Origin: Nelumbo lutea
Lineage: Eukaryota; Streptophyta; Magnoliopsida; Proteales; Nelumbonaceae
Assembly: GCA_022828595.1 (NCBI GenBank)
Contig: JAKGHH010000001.1
Coordinates: 211,929,848 to 211,993,847, forward strand
DNA: 64,000 nucleotides
Direction of reading: 5' to 3'
Below are positions 9,306 to 20,712 of this stretch, in pieces. Made by a program: the position numbers and the translations under genes. The notes beneath the pieces were generated by a model. It was given only the letters and a program-made list of their open reading frames with translations, was not told the origin of the DNA and searched no databases. The first letter of the stretch is position 1, and each line of letters opens with the position of its first letter.

Positions 9306-10728
9306 ATGAAAGCTCATCTTTCTTTCTCAACTATACACACGGACAAAACCACATTTATGGGGACACGCTTGGTTTTCCACGAAAAAAATCCTGGACTGTG
9401 TAATCAGAGAAGAGCAAGTTTCCCATTTCACCCAATAACAGCTGCTGTCAAGAGAAGAAAAGAGCTTCCCCTTGACAACGTCATCCAACGTGACAAGAAG
9501 CTGAAACTGGTGTTAAAAAATGAGGAAGATTTTGGTTAGCCTGATAGAATAATGTCGGTTAGAGACTCGGGCAGGTACCGAAGGGAATTGGGTCTCGGTC
9601 GGAAGCGTCGTTTCATCGCTTTGTTGAAGCGTTTTCCTGCTGTTTTTGAGATTATGGAAGAAGGGGTTTATTCTTTAAGTTCAAATTATCCCCCGAGGCC
9701 GAGAGGATATATTTGGAGGAATTGAAAGTGAGGAATGAAATGGAAGATTTACTGGTTTTGAAGATTGTTCATTTGAGGACTGACCTGGGGCTTCCTTAAG
9801 AATTCAGGGACACAATTTGTCATAGATATCCTCAGTATTTTAAGGTTGTTCATACTCAGCGGGGCCCTGCACTGGAGTTAACCCATTGGGATCCTGAGTT
9901 GGCTGTCTCTGCAGCTGAGCTTAGTGAAGAAGAGAGTCGTGCTAGAGAAATGAAAGAGAAGAATTTGATCATTGATAGGCCTCCCAAGTTCAATAGAGTA
10001 AAGCTACCCAAGGGCCTCAACCTTTCCAAAGGTGAGATGAGAAGGATATGCAAGTTTAGAGAGATTCCTTATATTTCTGCATATTCTGATTTCTCCGGAT
10101 TGAAGGCTGGTACACCAGAGAAAGAAAAGCATGCCTGTGAAGTTGTTCATGATATCTTGAGCTTCACTGTTGAGAAGAGAACGCTTGTTGATCACCTTAC
10201 TCATTTCAGAGAAGAGTTTAAGTTTTCTCAGCAGCTGAGGGGAATGCTGATCAGGCACCCTGATATGTTCTATGTGTCACTGAAGGGGGATAGGGGTTCA
10301 GTTTTCCTACGGGAAGCGTATCGTGATTTCCAGTTGATTGATAAAGATCGGTTATTAATTATCAAGGAGAAACTTCGTGCACTTGCTGCAGTTTCCCAAG
10401 TAGGGGTGCACCCAAGATGGATATGGATGGTAGTGAGGGAGCTAAAGGTGCTGATAATTCAGAAGTAGAAAGTGACGAGGGGGTTGGTGAATGGTCTGAT
10501 GTTGATAACTTATTGGGCAATGAGTTTGGTGATGATGAATTTGACGATTACAATGATGATGAGGACGAATGGAGTGATGAAGATGATGATATGCCCCCAG
10601 ACTTTGATGGTGTTGGTGGAAGCAGAAATTTTAGAGAGAGTGAACTAGTTAATGAAGTTGAGATCTTGAGAAAGAATGAAGAAAGGGTTCCTATATTCCC
10701 TGATGGTCGGCCAAGAGAATGCTGGTGA
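9306..10728 (+). pseudogene. PORR-domain protein pseudogene (WTF1-like organelle RNA splicing factor)
   Basis: The family (plant organelle RNA recognition; maize/Arabidopsis WTF1) binds group II intron RNA in chloroplasts. Recognisable blocks in order: an N-terminal Ser/Arg-rich presequence from 9306, DNVIQRDKKLKLVLK, GRYRRELGLGRKRRFIALL, KRFPAVFEIMEEGVYSL, EFRDTICHRYPQYFKVV, REMKEKNLIIDRPPKFNRVK, LRGMLIRHPDMFYVSLKG, and an acidic tail EWSDVDNLLGNEFGDDEFDD. The frame is broken at about 9517-9545 (small insertion then deletion, TAG at 9537), about 9680 (1-bp loss), TAA at 9797 and about 10400 (frame change before the acidic tail). A segment after LLVLK also seems shorter than the family norm. 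No introns are seen. It may be a decayed duplicate; an intact copy should exist elsewhere in the genome. Confidence 0.9.
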
Positions 10729-11170
10729 TAGTAAAAATGGTCATGGGTCGTGGCGTTTGACCCTGCAATCATGGTCAGAGAAAACAACATTACTGCTTTG
10801 CTAGGTGTTCATTTTCATGTAGGAATAACATCCATCTTCTTCTGCAAGAAAGTCATTGAAAGGCAAGAGAAAACTATTTATTTATTTTTTCACTGTCCTT
10901 CCATAGAAAGTATAACCAGATTACCAGAATTCCTATTTGTCATGATTAATATCTGAAAACAGTAATTAGTTGTAGTTCAAATTACCTTGTTTCTACTGTG
11001 ATCAGTTTTCCTTTGCGTTAGAATGTATATTGCTTATTAAGAATCATATCAATTTCTGCATGGATCATCATCGGTAAGAATGATATTTATTGAACCTCTT
11101 TTGCTGTGGTTGTCGTGCTTGTGTTAAAAATGAAGAAAATGCACTTCTTGTATTGCCATAAGCGTTGTAT
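10729..11170. other. Region after the PORR pseudogene
   Basis: No gene or repeat terminus is recognised. It may hold the former 3' UTR of the pseudogene. Confidence 0.4.
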
Positions 11171-12450
11171 GCAGTCTGAAACTTGAAAATGAATTTCTTT
11201 TTTTTTTTATAATAAAAGAAATATTTTATTAAAAAAAGGAAATGAGAATACAAAGGAAGGTGACCAGCAGTCACCTGAGAAGAAGATGCAATTTCACCTC
11301 CAAAGAACAGCTCCAACAACCAACCCCTCAACAACACATTAAACAACCAAAAAGCAGAAGAGACAAACAACAACCAACACCCAATCCCCAAAACCCTGAA
11401 CAGGACATGACTAAAACCTTACAGAAGAAAAGGAAATATCAAACTCTCCACTCTCCAATAACTTATAAAGGAGCCTTTTTTCTTCTCCTGCTAACCTTCT
11501 TAGTGGATCCAACTCCAAACAAACCCCCCTTAAATCTTGTAAAAACTTTTGAAGCCTGGACTATTAATCTAATAGATTTCTGACTGTTGAAATGTCTTAT
11601 AGCATTTGGCTTCTTTTTCCAATCCCTTGGAATCCTTTAACCATCATCAATTCTTTCCAACTCCAATACTACATTTCTTTCAAAAAACTGATCCACTGCT
11701 ATCTTTTCTTCTCCTATTTTGCCAGTCCCACCTTCTTTATGCTAACTTAGCTTTTCTTGACTACAATTTGATCTTGAGTCAATAATATTCTCATCAGAGT
11801 CCAAACCAGAGCTTCCTAAATCCTTCAGAGGCATCAGGTGTCTTCCTTCTAGATTTCTGAACATTTCCCTAGCAAAGCTATCCCTTCCAAGAATATGTAT
11901 CCCCAAAGCTTTACTTGCTTCTTCTTCTGTCTCTGTCACCTTCTCCATATGGACTGTCTCTTCAATACATGGACCTCATCCATAATCACTTCGTCAGCAT
12001 TAGATTCACTTCTTACATGTTCCTACGTACTAGCTTCAAGGATTTTACTTTCCTCTATGGTTTAGTGCAGTAACTCCTTTTTCTCTTGCACGTTTCTGAA
12101 TCAGAACCTGTCGTAATTTCTTCCTCCAATCATCCCTTCCTTTCTTCAGATTCTCCAAGCTTCACAGCACCATCTTCAGGCCTCCCCCTCCTTCATACTT
12201 CTCATTTAACATCATGTCTGCCATTTCAACTATTGTCAAATTCCTTTCTGTGAGCACCAAATCCAAAGAAGTGGAGAACAAACACTTGCCTTTCTTGTTT
12301 CTTACTATTCTCTTTCTTTTTATCATGTATATGCATCAAATACTCCGATTACCTTGGAAGGAAGCAATTTGTTATTTACTGTTTTCCATTAACATTTTCT
12401 ATGTGCATTTTCGGGGGTGGAGCAGATCAGATGACAAGAAACAGGGATAA
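11170..12450 (-). mobile_element. Probable LINE debris (minus strand)
   Basis: On the minus strand the left part resembles the 3' end of a plant L1-type LINE: a T-rich tract with AATAAAA and a poly(A) run (plus-strand T run at about 11198-11208). Further upstream on that strand are Ser/Glu-rich, stop-containing coding remnants like those of LINE ORF1. No catalytic motif was found. Confidence 0.35.
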
Positions 12451-12866
12451 AAGGAGGCATGGTGTGCTGAAACTACAATAAGACTACATAGGAAGAGAAA
12501 ACCTCGACAAAGTTACACTTTCTCAACATACCTATTGGTTAATGAATCAACCATTTGAGCAAGATATACAACCTGGATGTCAAATCCCATGCCTCTCTCA
12601 GGAAATGTGGACATCTCTATAGAATGTTGTTTGATGATTGAATTTGCCATAAACTACTGGATAGTTTTCTCCATCCAGCCTCTCACACCCAAAGAAATAA
12701 TGTGCCTAAGAACTTGGATGGCGAGAGTCTCAAGTTTCTTGAGATGCCTTCCTCTTACAAACTGGATGGATGATACCTGACACATCAAATACTAAAGGGC
12801 TTGCATTCCCTAACAACCACCAATCAGAGTTCAGTCTAATGGTTCCTAGATTAGAAGGGCTCCATG
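12451..12866. other. Intergenic, nothing recognised
   Basis: No supported reading frame, repeat terminus or RNA gene was seen here. Confidence 0.4.
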
Positions 12867-13204
12867 CAGTGTTTTAAAAGCGCAAAGGAAATTTTGTTCC
12901 CAAGGCACAAGGCATGTGCATTTTTTGAAGCAAGACATAAAATTTTAAAAATTAAAAAATGCAAAGAAGTTTAAAAAAATTCAAAATAAATTAAGAAGAA
13001 ATTAAAAACAGTATTAATTAAAATCCACTTTAATTTTAAACTAAATGTTTTAAAAAGCCTATTAGCTAAGATAAAAAATACATAAATATAACATAATGAA
13101 AGTGAAAAAATAAAATAAAACATAGCATACAAAATATATTCAAGCATGTCAAACATTTAATTTCTTTATTTCTTTCCCAATTGCATTATTTTAAATGTGA
13201 TGTT

Positions 13205-13209
13205 AAACA
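13205..13209 (+). repeat. Left target-site duplication AAACA of copia copy 2
   Basis: AAACA directly precedes the TGTTGG start of the 5' LTR and is repeated at 18615-18619, directly after the 3' LTR. Five bp is the copia norm. Confidence 0.95.
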
Positions 13210-13480
13210 TGTTGGAAAGTAGAAGATTGACTCTCTAATTGATTCTCCATAATTTTAGGTCCATCAGTTTAGGAAACTTAATTTCCTAGAATCATGGGAT
13301 ATCCTAGAATCATGGGATATTAATTGGAGAATCCCACTGATATAGAAATTAGTTTTTTAGGAAAAGTTAGTTTCCTATTTTATCACCCTGTAAATTAGCT
13401 CTGTAATTCTATATAAAGTTGTGTATATGCTCCTTCCAAGACAATACAATCAATTCATTTTTTTCCCTCAAATTTTCACA
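13210..13480 (+). repeat. 5' LTR of copia copy 2 (271 bp)
   Basis: It begins TGTTGGAAAG and ends TTTTCACA. Relative to the 3' LTR it has an extra tandem copy of the 18-bp unit TCCTAGAATCATGGGATA and one more T. It contains TATATAAAG, a likely TATA box, near 13411. Confidence 0.95.
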
Positions 13481-13493
13481 TGGTATCAGAGCC
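13481..13493 (+). other. Primer-binding site (tRNA-iMet) of copia copy 2
   Basis: TGGTATCAGAGCC directly follows the 5' LTR, identical to that of copy 1. Confidence 0.95.
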
Positions 13494-13945
13494 AGGTTAC
13501 GACCTAATCCACACATAGTATCTCTTTGGTCATCTCTGTTGCGTTCAAGAACTCTCAAACAGTATTTGGGATGTTCTTGAGTGTCCTTGATTCTTCTTCG
13601 AGATCGGCTACAGATCTGAACTCTACATTTTTGCTTCTTCTGGACTGTTGTGCCATTGGATTCATCCTTTTTTTCTTGGATCTCTTTGTAGAGACATCAG
13701 ATCAGTCTGAAATCTTAGATCTGGTGTTGCCCAGAGCAGATTTACTGAATCCCTTTGGTTTCATTTGGATCAGTTTTGATTTTGAGTGGTTTCGATCCAC
13801 TCTTCAGTTTGGTGGACCATTACAATTACCTTTTTTTTTTTTTACATTGGTTGAAAGATTCTTTAGGCCTTCATCGCCAATCCTTACTAAGTTTTTCAGA
13901 CCTTCATTGTCTGTTTTTTTCTTTCTTTCTTGAAGCCCACCCAAT

Positions 13946-16900
13946 ATGTCAGAAGCCACCGTATCAAATACTACTGCACAATCGGAAGAAGTTTCCTCAC
14001 ATCAAGCATCTGGCGACCTGCAAAACATTTAGGTAGCATATAGGTTGAACGGAAAAAATTATTTGAAGTGGTCTCAGTTTGTTCGAACATATTTAAAGGG
14101 AAAAGGAAAGCTTAGCCATCTCTTAGGGACGGGACCGAAGGAAGGAGATCCAAGATTTGATGCATGGGACGAAGCTGACTCCATGATCATGTCATGGTTA
14201 TGGAATTCAATGATCCCTGAAATCAGCGATATGTGTATGTTTTTATCCACGGCTAAAGAGATCTGGGATGCCGTCCGACAAACATATTCAAAAGCACGTG
14301 ATGCAGCACAAGTGTACGAAATCAAAGTCAAGACTGGAGCAACTAAACAAGGCAGCAAGACAGTTATCGAGTATGCAAATTTACTACAGAACCTGTGGCA
14401 AGAACTCGATCCTTATTGGTGCATTGAGACTAAATGTGCAGCTGATGCAGCAATCCTAAAGAGTTTTATCGAAAAAGATCGCGTTTATGACTTTCTTGCA
14501 GGACTCAACGCATAATTTGATCAAGTTAGGGCCCAGATTCTCGGCAAAGAAGAGGTACCATCTCTAAATGAGACTATTTCTCTGATTCGTGTTGAAGAAA
14601 GCCGTAGGGGGGTTATGCTTGAACCCCAAGTACTAGAAGGTTCAGCCATGACTACAAGGATGGAACAACCGAAAATACTGGAAGGAATGAAGACAGATTT
14701 GTCCTCTACACGGGACAACAAGGAGTCTCTTTGGTGTACCTATTGCAAGAAACCAAGGCACACCAAAGAGAAGTGTTGGAAGCTGAATGGTAAACCATCG
14801 AATAGGGAATGGGGCTACCGAGGAGGACGACATAAGAGTCGAAGTCAAGCTAACTTCACCACAAATCAGCCGAGCCAAGAAAAGCCTCCAGACAAGACCG
14901 AGTTCAATGAGGAGGAGATCGAAAAGTTAAAGGGGCTTCTAGGATCGTTGGAGAAACCTAGTGGTACAGGTTCTCTTGCAATCTCAGGTAAGTTTTCTAT
15001 TCCTCATGGACTAAATGTTTCAGATGGACCTATTAGGGATTTATGGGTTATTGACTCAGGAGCCACAGATCACATGACTCACTCCTCACTACATTTTAGC
15101 ACTTACACCCCTTGCCCAAGCAATCGAAAAATAGCCATTGCAGACGGTTCCCTTACTACCGTAGCTGGCCTTGGGGATATCCATATTAATCCATCACTTA
15201 CACTAAAAAGTGTCCTTCATGTTCCAAAATTGTCCACTAACCTGATATCCATCCAAAAACTCACCCATGACATGAACTGTAATGTGCTTTTCTATCCTTC
15301 TTACTGTATATTTCAGGACCAGGATTCGGGGAAGAGGATTGGACTTGCTAAGGAGAAGAATGGACTCTACTATCTTGAAGAATCATGCAAATCAAATATT
15401 GTCCAGGATAAGTTATCTCTGTCATTCCTTTCATCATCCAACAAAGACACCATTTGGCTTCATCACTTTAGACTAGGACATCCATCTTTTGGAATTTTGA
15501 AAACTATGTTTCCCTCCTTGTTTAAAGGACTGAGTGTTGAATATTTTCATTGTGATGTGTGTGAATTTGCAAAACACAAGCGTGTGCCCTTTCCAATCAG
15601 TAACAAGAGAAGTTCAGTCCCATTCTTTTTGATCCATAGTGATATATGGGGACCCTCCACAGTTCCAAATGTGTCTGGCTCATGATGGTTCGTCTCTTTT
15701 ATTGATGATTGCATTAGGGTCTTTTGGATCTTTCTTCTTAAATCTAAATCAGATGTAAGTAGTGTACTCCCAAATTTCCATAACATGATCCAAAATCAGT
15801 TTGGGATCAGAATCAAAAGATTTAGATCAAATAATGCACGGGATTATTTCAACCAAACTTTATCCCCATATTTTCAAAAAGAAGGGATTATCCATGAATC
15901 CTCCTGCATTAATACTCCACAACAAAACAGAGTAGCAGAAAGGAAGAATGGTCATCTACTAGCTGCAACCCGAGCCTTACTTTTCCACCAGCATATTCCG
16001 AAAACCTATTGGGGGGAAGCTGTGCTTACAGCCGCATACATTATAAATCGATTACCTTCAAGGGTTTTGGGATTTAAAACACCAATGGAAACACTTTCTC
16101 AATTTTATCCCGATCTACGTACAACAAATAATCTCACCCCAAGAATCTTTGGATGCACTGCTTTTGTCCATGTTCATACCCATAATAGAGGGAAGTTAGA
16201 TCCAAGAGCCATCAAGTGTATTTTTGTGGGTTATTCGTCCACCCAAAAGGGTTATAAGTGTTACCACCCACCTACTAAAAAATTCTTTGTCTCTATTGAT
16301 GTCACTTTTGAAGAAAAAACACCATATTTCACTCAACCTTATCTTCAGGGGGAGTCTTTGTCATTCATTGAAGATAAGGACAGAGAATTGTTCCCTCTTG
16401 GTCTACCTACAGTTTCTCAACACCCAAACTCAGCATCTATACCAATTCAATCCGTATCTGCACCTATCGAATCACCTCAAACCAAACCAACTTCTTCACC
16501 CATTCATACCAGACCCATGACAGAGAATGATGAACTTTGTGACTCTATGAGATTGCAGGTATATTCAAGAAGAAGAAACCAGGATCCTAATCTTGTGCAG
16601 GTTCAAGATTCAATTCCTAATCCTGAGAATGAGGTAAATACAGTTCCAGAAATTTCTTCTGAATTAGCATCTGACCAAGATCTTCCTATTGCCCTTAGGA
16701 AAGACACAAGAGAATGCACTAAACATCCCTTATATCCCTTAGCAAATTTTGTGTCCTTTAAAAAATTCTCACCATCACATAGGAGTTTCCTAGTTAGTCT
16801 AAACACCATTCATATTCCTAATACTTTATCTGAGGCATTATCTGATGAGAAATGGAAAGATGCTATGAGAGAAGAGATGCAGGCTCTAGATAAGAATCAA

Positions 16901-18355
16901 ACATGGGAAATTGTTGACCTACCACCAGGAAAGAAACCCGTGGGCTGCAAGTGGGTTTTCACAGTAAAGTACAAGTCAGACGGCTCTCTAGAAAAATACA
17001 AGGCAAGACTTGTGGCAAAAGGATATACACAAACCTATGGTGTTGACTATCAGGAGACATTCACTCCAGTGGCTAAGATGAATACGGTAAGAATTTTGTT
17101 GTCACTAGCAGCTAATTTCGATTGGTACTTGGAGCAATTTGATGTAAAGAATGCTTTTCTTCACGGTAATTTAGAGGAGGAGATATACATGGATATTCCT
17201 CTGGGTTTCAAAGGAAATCTAAAAGGAAATAAAGTTTGCAGGTTGAAAAAAGCACTATATGGTCTCAAGCAATCGCCTAGGGCGTGGTTTGGAAGATTTA
17301 CTAAAGTTATGCTTGCCATTGGATACAAACAAAGTCAAGGAGATCATACACTCTTTATAAAGCATTCGGATGTAGGGGGAGTCACGACTCTTCTGGTATA
17401 TGTCGATGACATAATTGTCACAGGAAATGATGAAAAGGAGAAGCACGCCTTCAGAAGATGCCTAGTCAAAGAATTTGAAATAAAAGAACTTGGGAGATTG
17501 AAGTATTTTCTAGGGATTGAAGTAGCTCATTCCAGAGAAGGCATCTTTATCTCACAACAGAAATATGTAACAAATCTTTTAAGAGAGACAGGAAAGTTAG
17601 TATGCAAACCATCCTCCACACCGATTGAGCCAAATCACAAATTGGGAGAAGCAAATGAAGATCCAGTCGTGAATAGGGAAATGTACCAAAGATTAGTAGG
17701 AAAACTTATATATCTTGCCCACACAAGGCTAGACATAGCATATGCCGTGAGCGTGGCTAGCCAGTTTATGCACAACCCGAAAGAGGTTCACCTACAGGTG
17801 GTCTATAGGATACTACATTACTTAAAGGCTAATCCTGGCAAAGGAATCTTGTTTAAAAGAAATACTGGATTAACCCTAGAGGCATACACCGATGCAGATT
17901 GTGCAGGCTCTCCCATGGATAGGCGGTCCACTACAGGTTACTGTACATTCCTTGGAGGAAATCTTGTGACATGGAGGAGTAAGAAGCAGAATGTGGTAGC
18001 TAGATCAAGTGCAGAGGCATAATTCAGGGCAATGGCTCAGGGAGTATGTGAATTACTATGGCTCAAGATAATTTTGGAAGACCTAAAGATAAGATGGGAA
18101 GGTCCAATGAGATTATTCTGTGACAACAAGTTAGCTATTAACATTGCTCACAATCCCGTCCAACATGACAGGACAAAGCACATTGAGATAGATAAGCATT
18201 TCATAAAGGAAAAGCTGGATAGCGGATTAATTTGCACTCCATACGTCTCAACGAATGGTCAACTGGCAGATGTGCTGACAAAAGGGCTTTGCAGTGTGGC
18301 ATTCCAAGGACTTATCTCCAAGCTGGGAATGAAAGATGCATATTCACCAACTTGA
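13946..18355 (+). pseudogene. gag-pol of copia copy 2, one frame with four in-frame stops
   Basis: A single frame of 1470 codons runs from ATG 13946 to TGA 18353. Domain order: gag (NGKNYLKWSQFVRTYLKG), CCHC knuckle CTYCKKPRHTKEKC (about 14738), protease with intact VIDSGATDHM (15050), pre-integrase finger and integrase (IHSDIWGP; later AERKNGH), RT with YVDDIIVTGND (17398), RNase H (DADCAGS, SSAEA, CDNKLAI). Stops: TAG 14030, TAA 14513, TGA 15683, TAA 18020. The last replaces the RNase H catalytic Glu position of the AEAE motif. The second integrase catalytic Asp is Asn (codon AAT at 15830). There are no frameshifts. It is therefore inactive as read, despite its young LTRs. Confidence 0.95.
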
Positions 18356-18362
18356 GGGGGAG
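18351..18362 (+). other. Polypurine tract of copia copy 2
   Basis: CTTGAGGGGGAG directly precedes the 3' LTR and is nearly identical to that of copy 1. Confidence 0.9.
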
Positions 18363-18614
18363 TGTTGGAAAGTAGAAGATTGACTCTCTGATTGATTCTC
18401 CATAATTTTAGGTCCATCAGTTTAGGAAACTTAATTTCCTAGAATCATGGGATATTAATTGAAGAATCCCACTGATATAGAAATTAGTTTTTTAGGAAAA
18501 GTTAGTTTCCTATTTTATCACCCTGTAAATTAGCTCTGTAATTCTATATAAAGTTGTGTATATGCTCCTTCCAAGACAATACAATCAATTCATTTTTTCC
18601 CTCAAATTTTCACA
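18363..18614 (+). repeat. 3' LTR of copia copy 2 (252 bp)
   Basis: It begins TGTTGGAAAG and ends TTTTCACA, followed by the AAACA target duplicate at 18615-18619. Confidence 0.95.
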
Positions 18615-18980
18615 AAACATCTTTCATTCCTAATTCTACGAACCAACTTTGCGCCAAGCCTCTTGAGGCAATTCCAATTTCCAAACAAGTCCATGTTAGG
18701 GTTTTAATTTCTTTATTTCTATAAAAATTGATTTTGTAATTTTAATTTTTTTTTTAAATAAGTTTTATTAAGATTAATGAATGAATAACATTACCAAATA
18801 GGGGGTTCTCGGAGTTTTGGTGTAGGAGTGAAATTTTGAGAAGGCACACACTTGAACTAAGGTGCAACTATGCAAGACGCACTAGGTGCACGCCTTTTCA
18901 AAGGGGTTGTGCTTGGGCCAAGGTGAGGCACAAACCTTAAAATGTGCCTCACTTGTGCAGGTGCACCTTTTAAATCACTA

Positions 18981-19338
18981 GTTTGATGGATGATCAGTTT
19001 CCAATGTTAATAGGTTTGTATAGACCACAAGAAATCAAAATTTCAAAACAGCACAACAAAGGCCACTGTAATGATGCTTACTAACTTTTCTTTCTATCTT
19101 TTTGTTTTCTTGGTGTTGGATTGAGTTTTCTCATGTCTTGGTATGAAAATTTTAATAAATTCTCGTGCAACATAATTCACTCAATCTAATTATCTGTGTA
19201 ACTGATACCCTCTTGGAGGGTGGTTAAGTAATTTACTTGTGTGTCAATAACACTCTCTCCCTCCTGCCTCTCTCTCTTTACCCGAGTAACTTATATTACA
19301 CAAGAATGTGGGAACCAAACTTACCCAAGCAAGTTTTA
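18981..19338. other. Intergenic, nothing recognised
   Basis: Short AT-rich spacer between the hAT-like element and the next MITE. No gene or repeat end was seen. Confidence 0.4.
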
Positions 19339-19346
19339 CTTGTGAA

Positions 19347-19627
19347 TAGGGGTGGATTCAAGCTGAGCCGAGCCAAATGGTATCAGGCTTGAGCTCGGCT
19401 CGAGACTATTCTACAAGGCTCGAGCTCGAGATGGAACTGGAGCTTGGTTCGAGCCAGAACCTTGAGCTCGAGCTTGGCTCATTTTATATTTTATAAATAT
19501 TTTATTATAAAAATAAAAATTATATATAAAAAATTATTTTATATTTAAAAAATTAAGAATTATAATATATATTTGAGCCGGCTCATGAGCCGAGCTCTAG
19601 TAGGCTCGAGCTCGGCTCGTTGCCCTA
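19347..19627. mobile_element. hAT-type MITE (281 bp) with perfect 8-bp target duplication
   Basis: The ends are TAGGGGTGGATTC and GTTGCCCTA (TAGGG...CCCTA), and the flanking 8-mers CTTGTGAA at 19339-19346 and 19628-19635 are identical. Subterminal GAGCTCGGCTCGAGC blocks in both orientations surround an AT-rich core. It has no coding capacity. Confidence 0.88.
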
Positions 19628-19951
19628 CTTGTGAAACACTTGCTTGGGCAAACCCACTGCCCAAGTGAAAACGATGGGGCCTATTTATGAATCTACAATA
19701 AAGTAGAGAAAATAATAGAGTACTTCCTGAAAGAACTTTCATTTGCATTTCTTTACATACTTCAAGTATACAAGAATGAGAAACAAAAAGATACAATCAA
19801 GAAACTTTATGGCAACACGTTTCTCCCTTTCTTTTCTTTTGATACAAAGCAAATTTGTTTCTCACTCCTTCATAATAAGCCATAATCAATAAGACAAAAT
19901 CAATTTAATCTTTAAATTAGATTAAGTTTTCAGTTAGGACACATTAACTTT

Positions 19952-20712
19952 GGTGGCATTCAGTAACATGTTCATCTTGTGGATGGACCGTTTCGATCCA
20001 CGCCACAGGATGAAGTCCCCGTTTGGTTGGTTGTGGACAGGACCAATCCACACTATATCATGGAGTGGCCCTATCCACACCCCAAATTATCATCAACATT
20101 TCTCGTGGATGGGGTCGATCCACGATTCATTTTTGATACCTTGCTTCACAACATCCTCCAAATCCTATACATCATTTTACCATTGAAGGTCTCCACTACC
20201 AAAGATCTCTACCGTTGTGCTCCGCCAAAGCTCTCCTCTGTCGAATCTCTCCATCGCCGGTATGCCATTAGATTTCTTAGAAACATATTTGTTAGTTTGT
20301 ATAAATAGTTTGGTGCTATGCTTATCTTGTAATAATTTGTTATTTCGTTTGTTTAAATATTATTATCAATAAAATAATAATTTTTATTTTTTTTAAATTA
20401 TTTTATTATCATTTTGTTGAAATTAATATTTTTAGTTAATATTCAATTGTCAAAGCCTTTTCTCAATTTGTTTATTTATATAAATTATACAAATTAGACA
20501 TTTATGATCGACTGTGTAGATTACTTTATAAATTATATATGAGATACATGGAATCAAAAAGTGTGGTGTGGACCAATCCACACCACGCCTACAGAACACT
20601 ATTGTTTAGAGCATCTATGGACTATGGTGTGGTGTGGATTGGTCCCTATCACAGGGTGTGGTGTGGATCAGTTCATGTCCACCAATTTCTCATCCACGTT
20701 ACAGAACACCCC
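19952..20712. mobile_element. Possible Harbinger-like non-autonomous element (0.76 kb)
   Basis: The ends GGTGGCATTCAGTAAC and (reverse complement) AGGGGTGTTCTGTAAC are similar, with TTT on both sides. Inside, GTGGAT-GGTCC type motifs recur in both orientations in the terminal 200 bp. These include a perfect 10-bp hairpin GTGGTGTGGA-CCAA-TCCACACCAC at 20563-20586. The middle is AT-rich. Confidence 0.45.

Larger units (their letters stand above)
13210..18614 (+). mobile_element. Young full-length Ty1/copia retrotransposon (copy 2, 5.4 kb)
   Basis: All structural parts are present: two LTRs, tRNA-iMet primer site, a single gag-pol reading frame, a polypurine tract and a perfect 5-bp target duplication. 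The LTRs differ by only two substitutions over 252 aligned bp (0.8%), one 18-bp duplication and one base in a T run, so insertion was recent. Even so, gag-pol carries four in-frame stops and a changed integrase catalytic residue. It inserted into an older hAT-like element. Confidence 0.97.
12867..18980. mobile_element. Old hAT-like non-autonomous element interrupted by copia copy 2
   Basis: The left end CAGTGTTTTAAAAGCGCAAA (12867 on) pairs with the right end, whose reverse complement starts TAGTGATTTAAAAGGTGCAC (ends 18980). The 8-bp flanks GCTCCATG and GTTTGATG agree at 5 of 8 positions, as for an old hAT target duplication. Removing the copia element and one target copy leaves about 0.7 kb, AT-rich in the left half, with no coding capacity. 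A second element with the same type of end lies at 46252. Confidence 0.55.

Noticed and set aside
10548..10790. Ser-rich protein on the minus strand
   Set aside because: It is the antisense shadow of the acidic tail of the PORR pseudogene.
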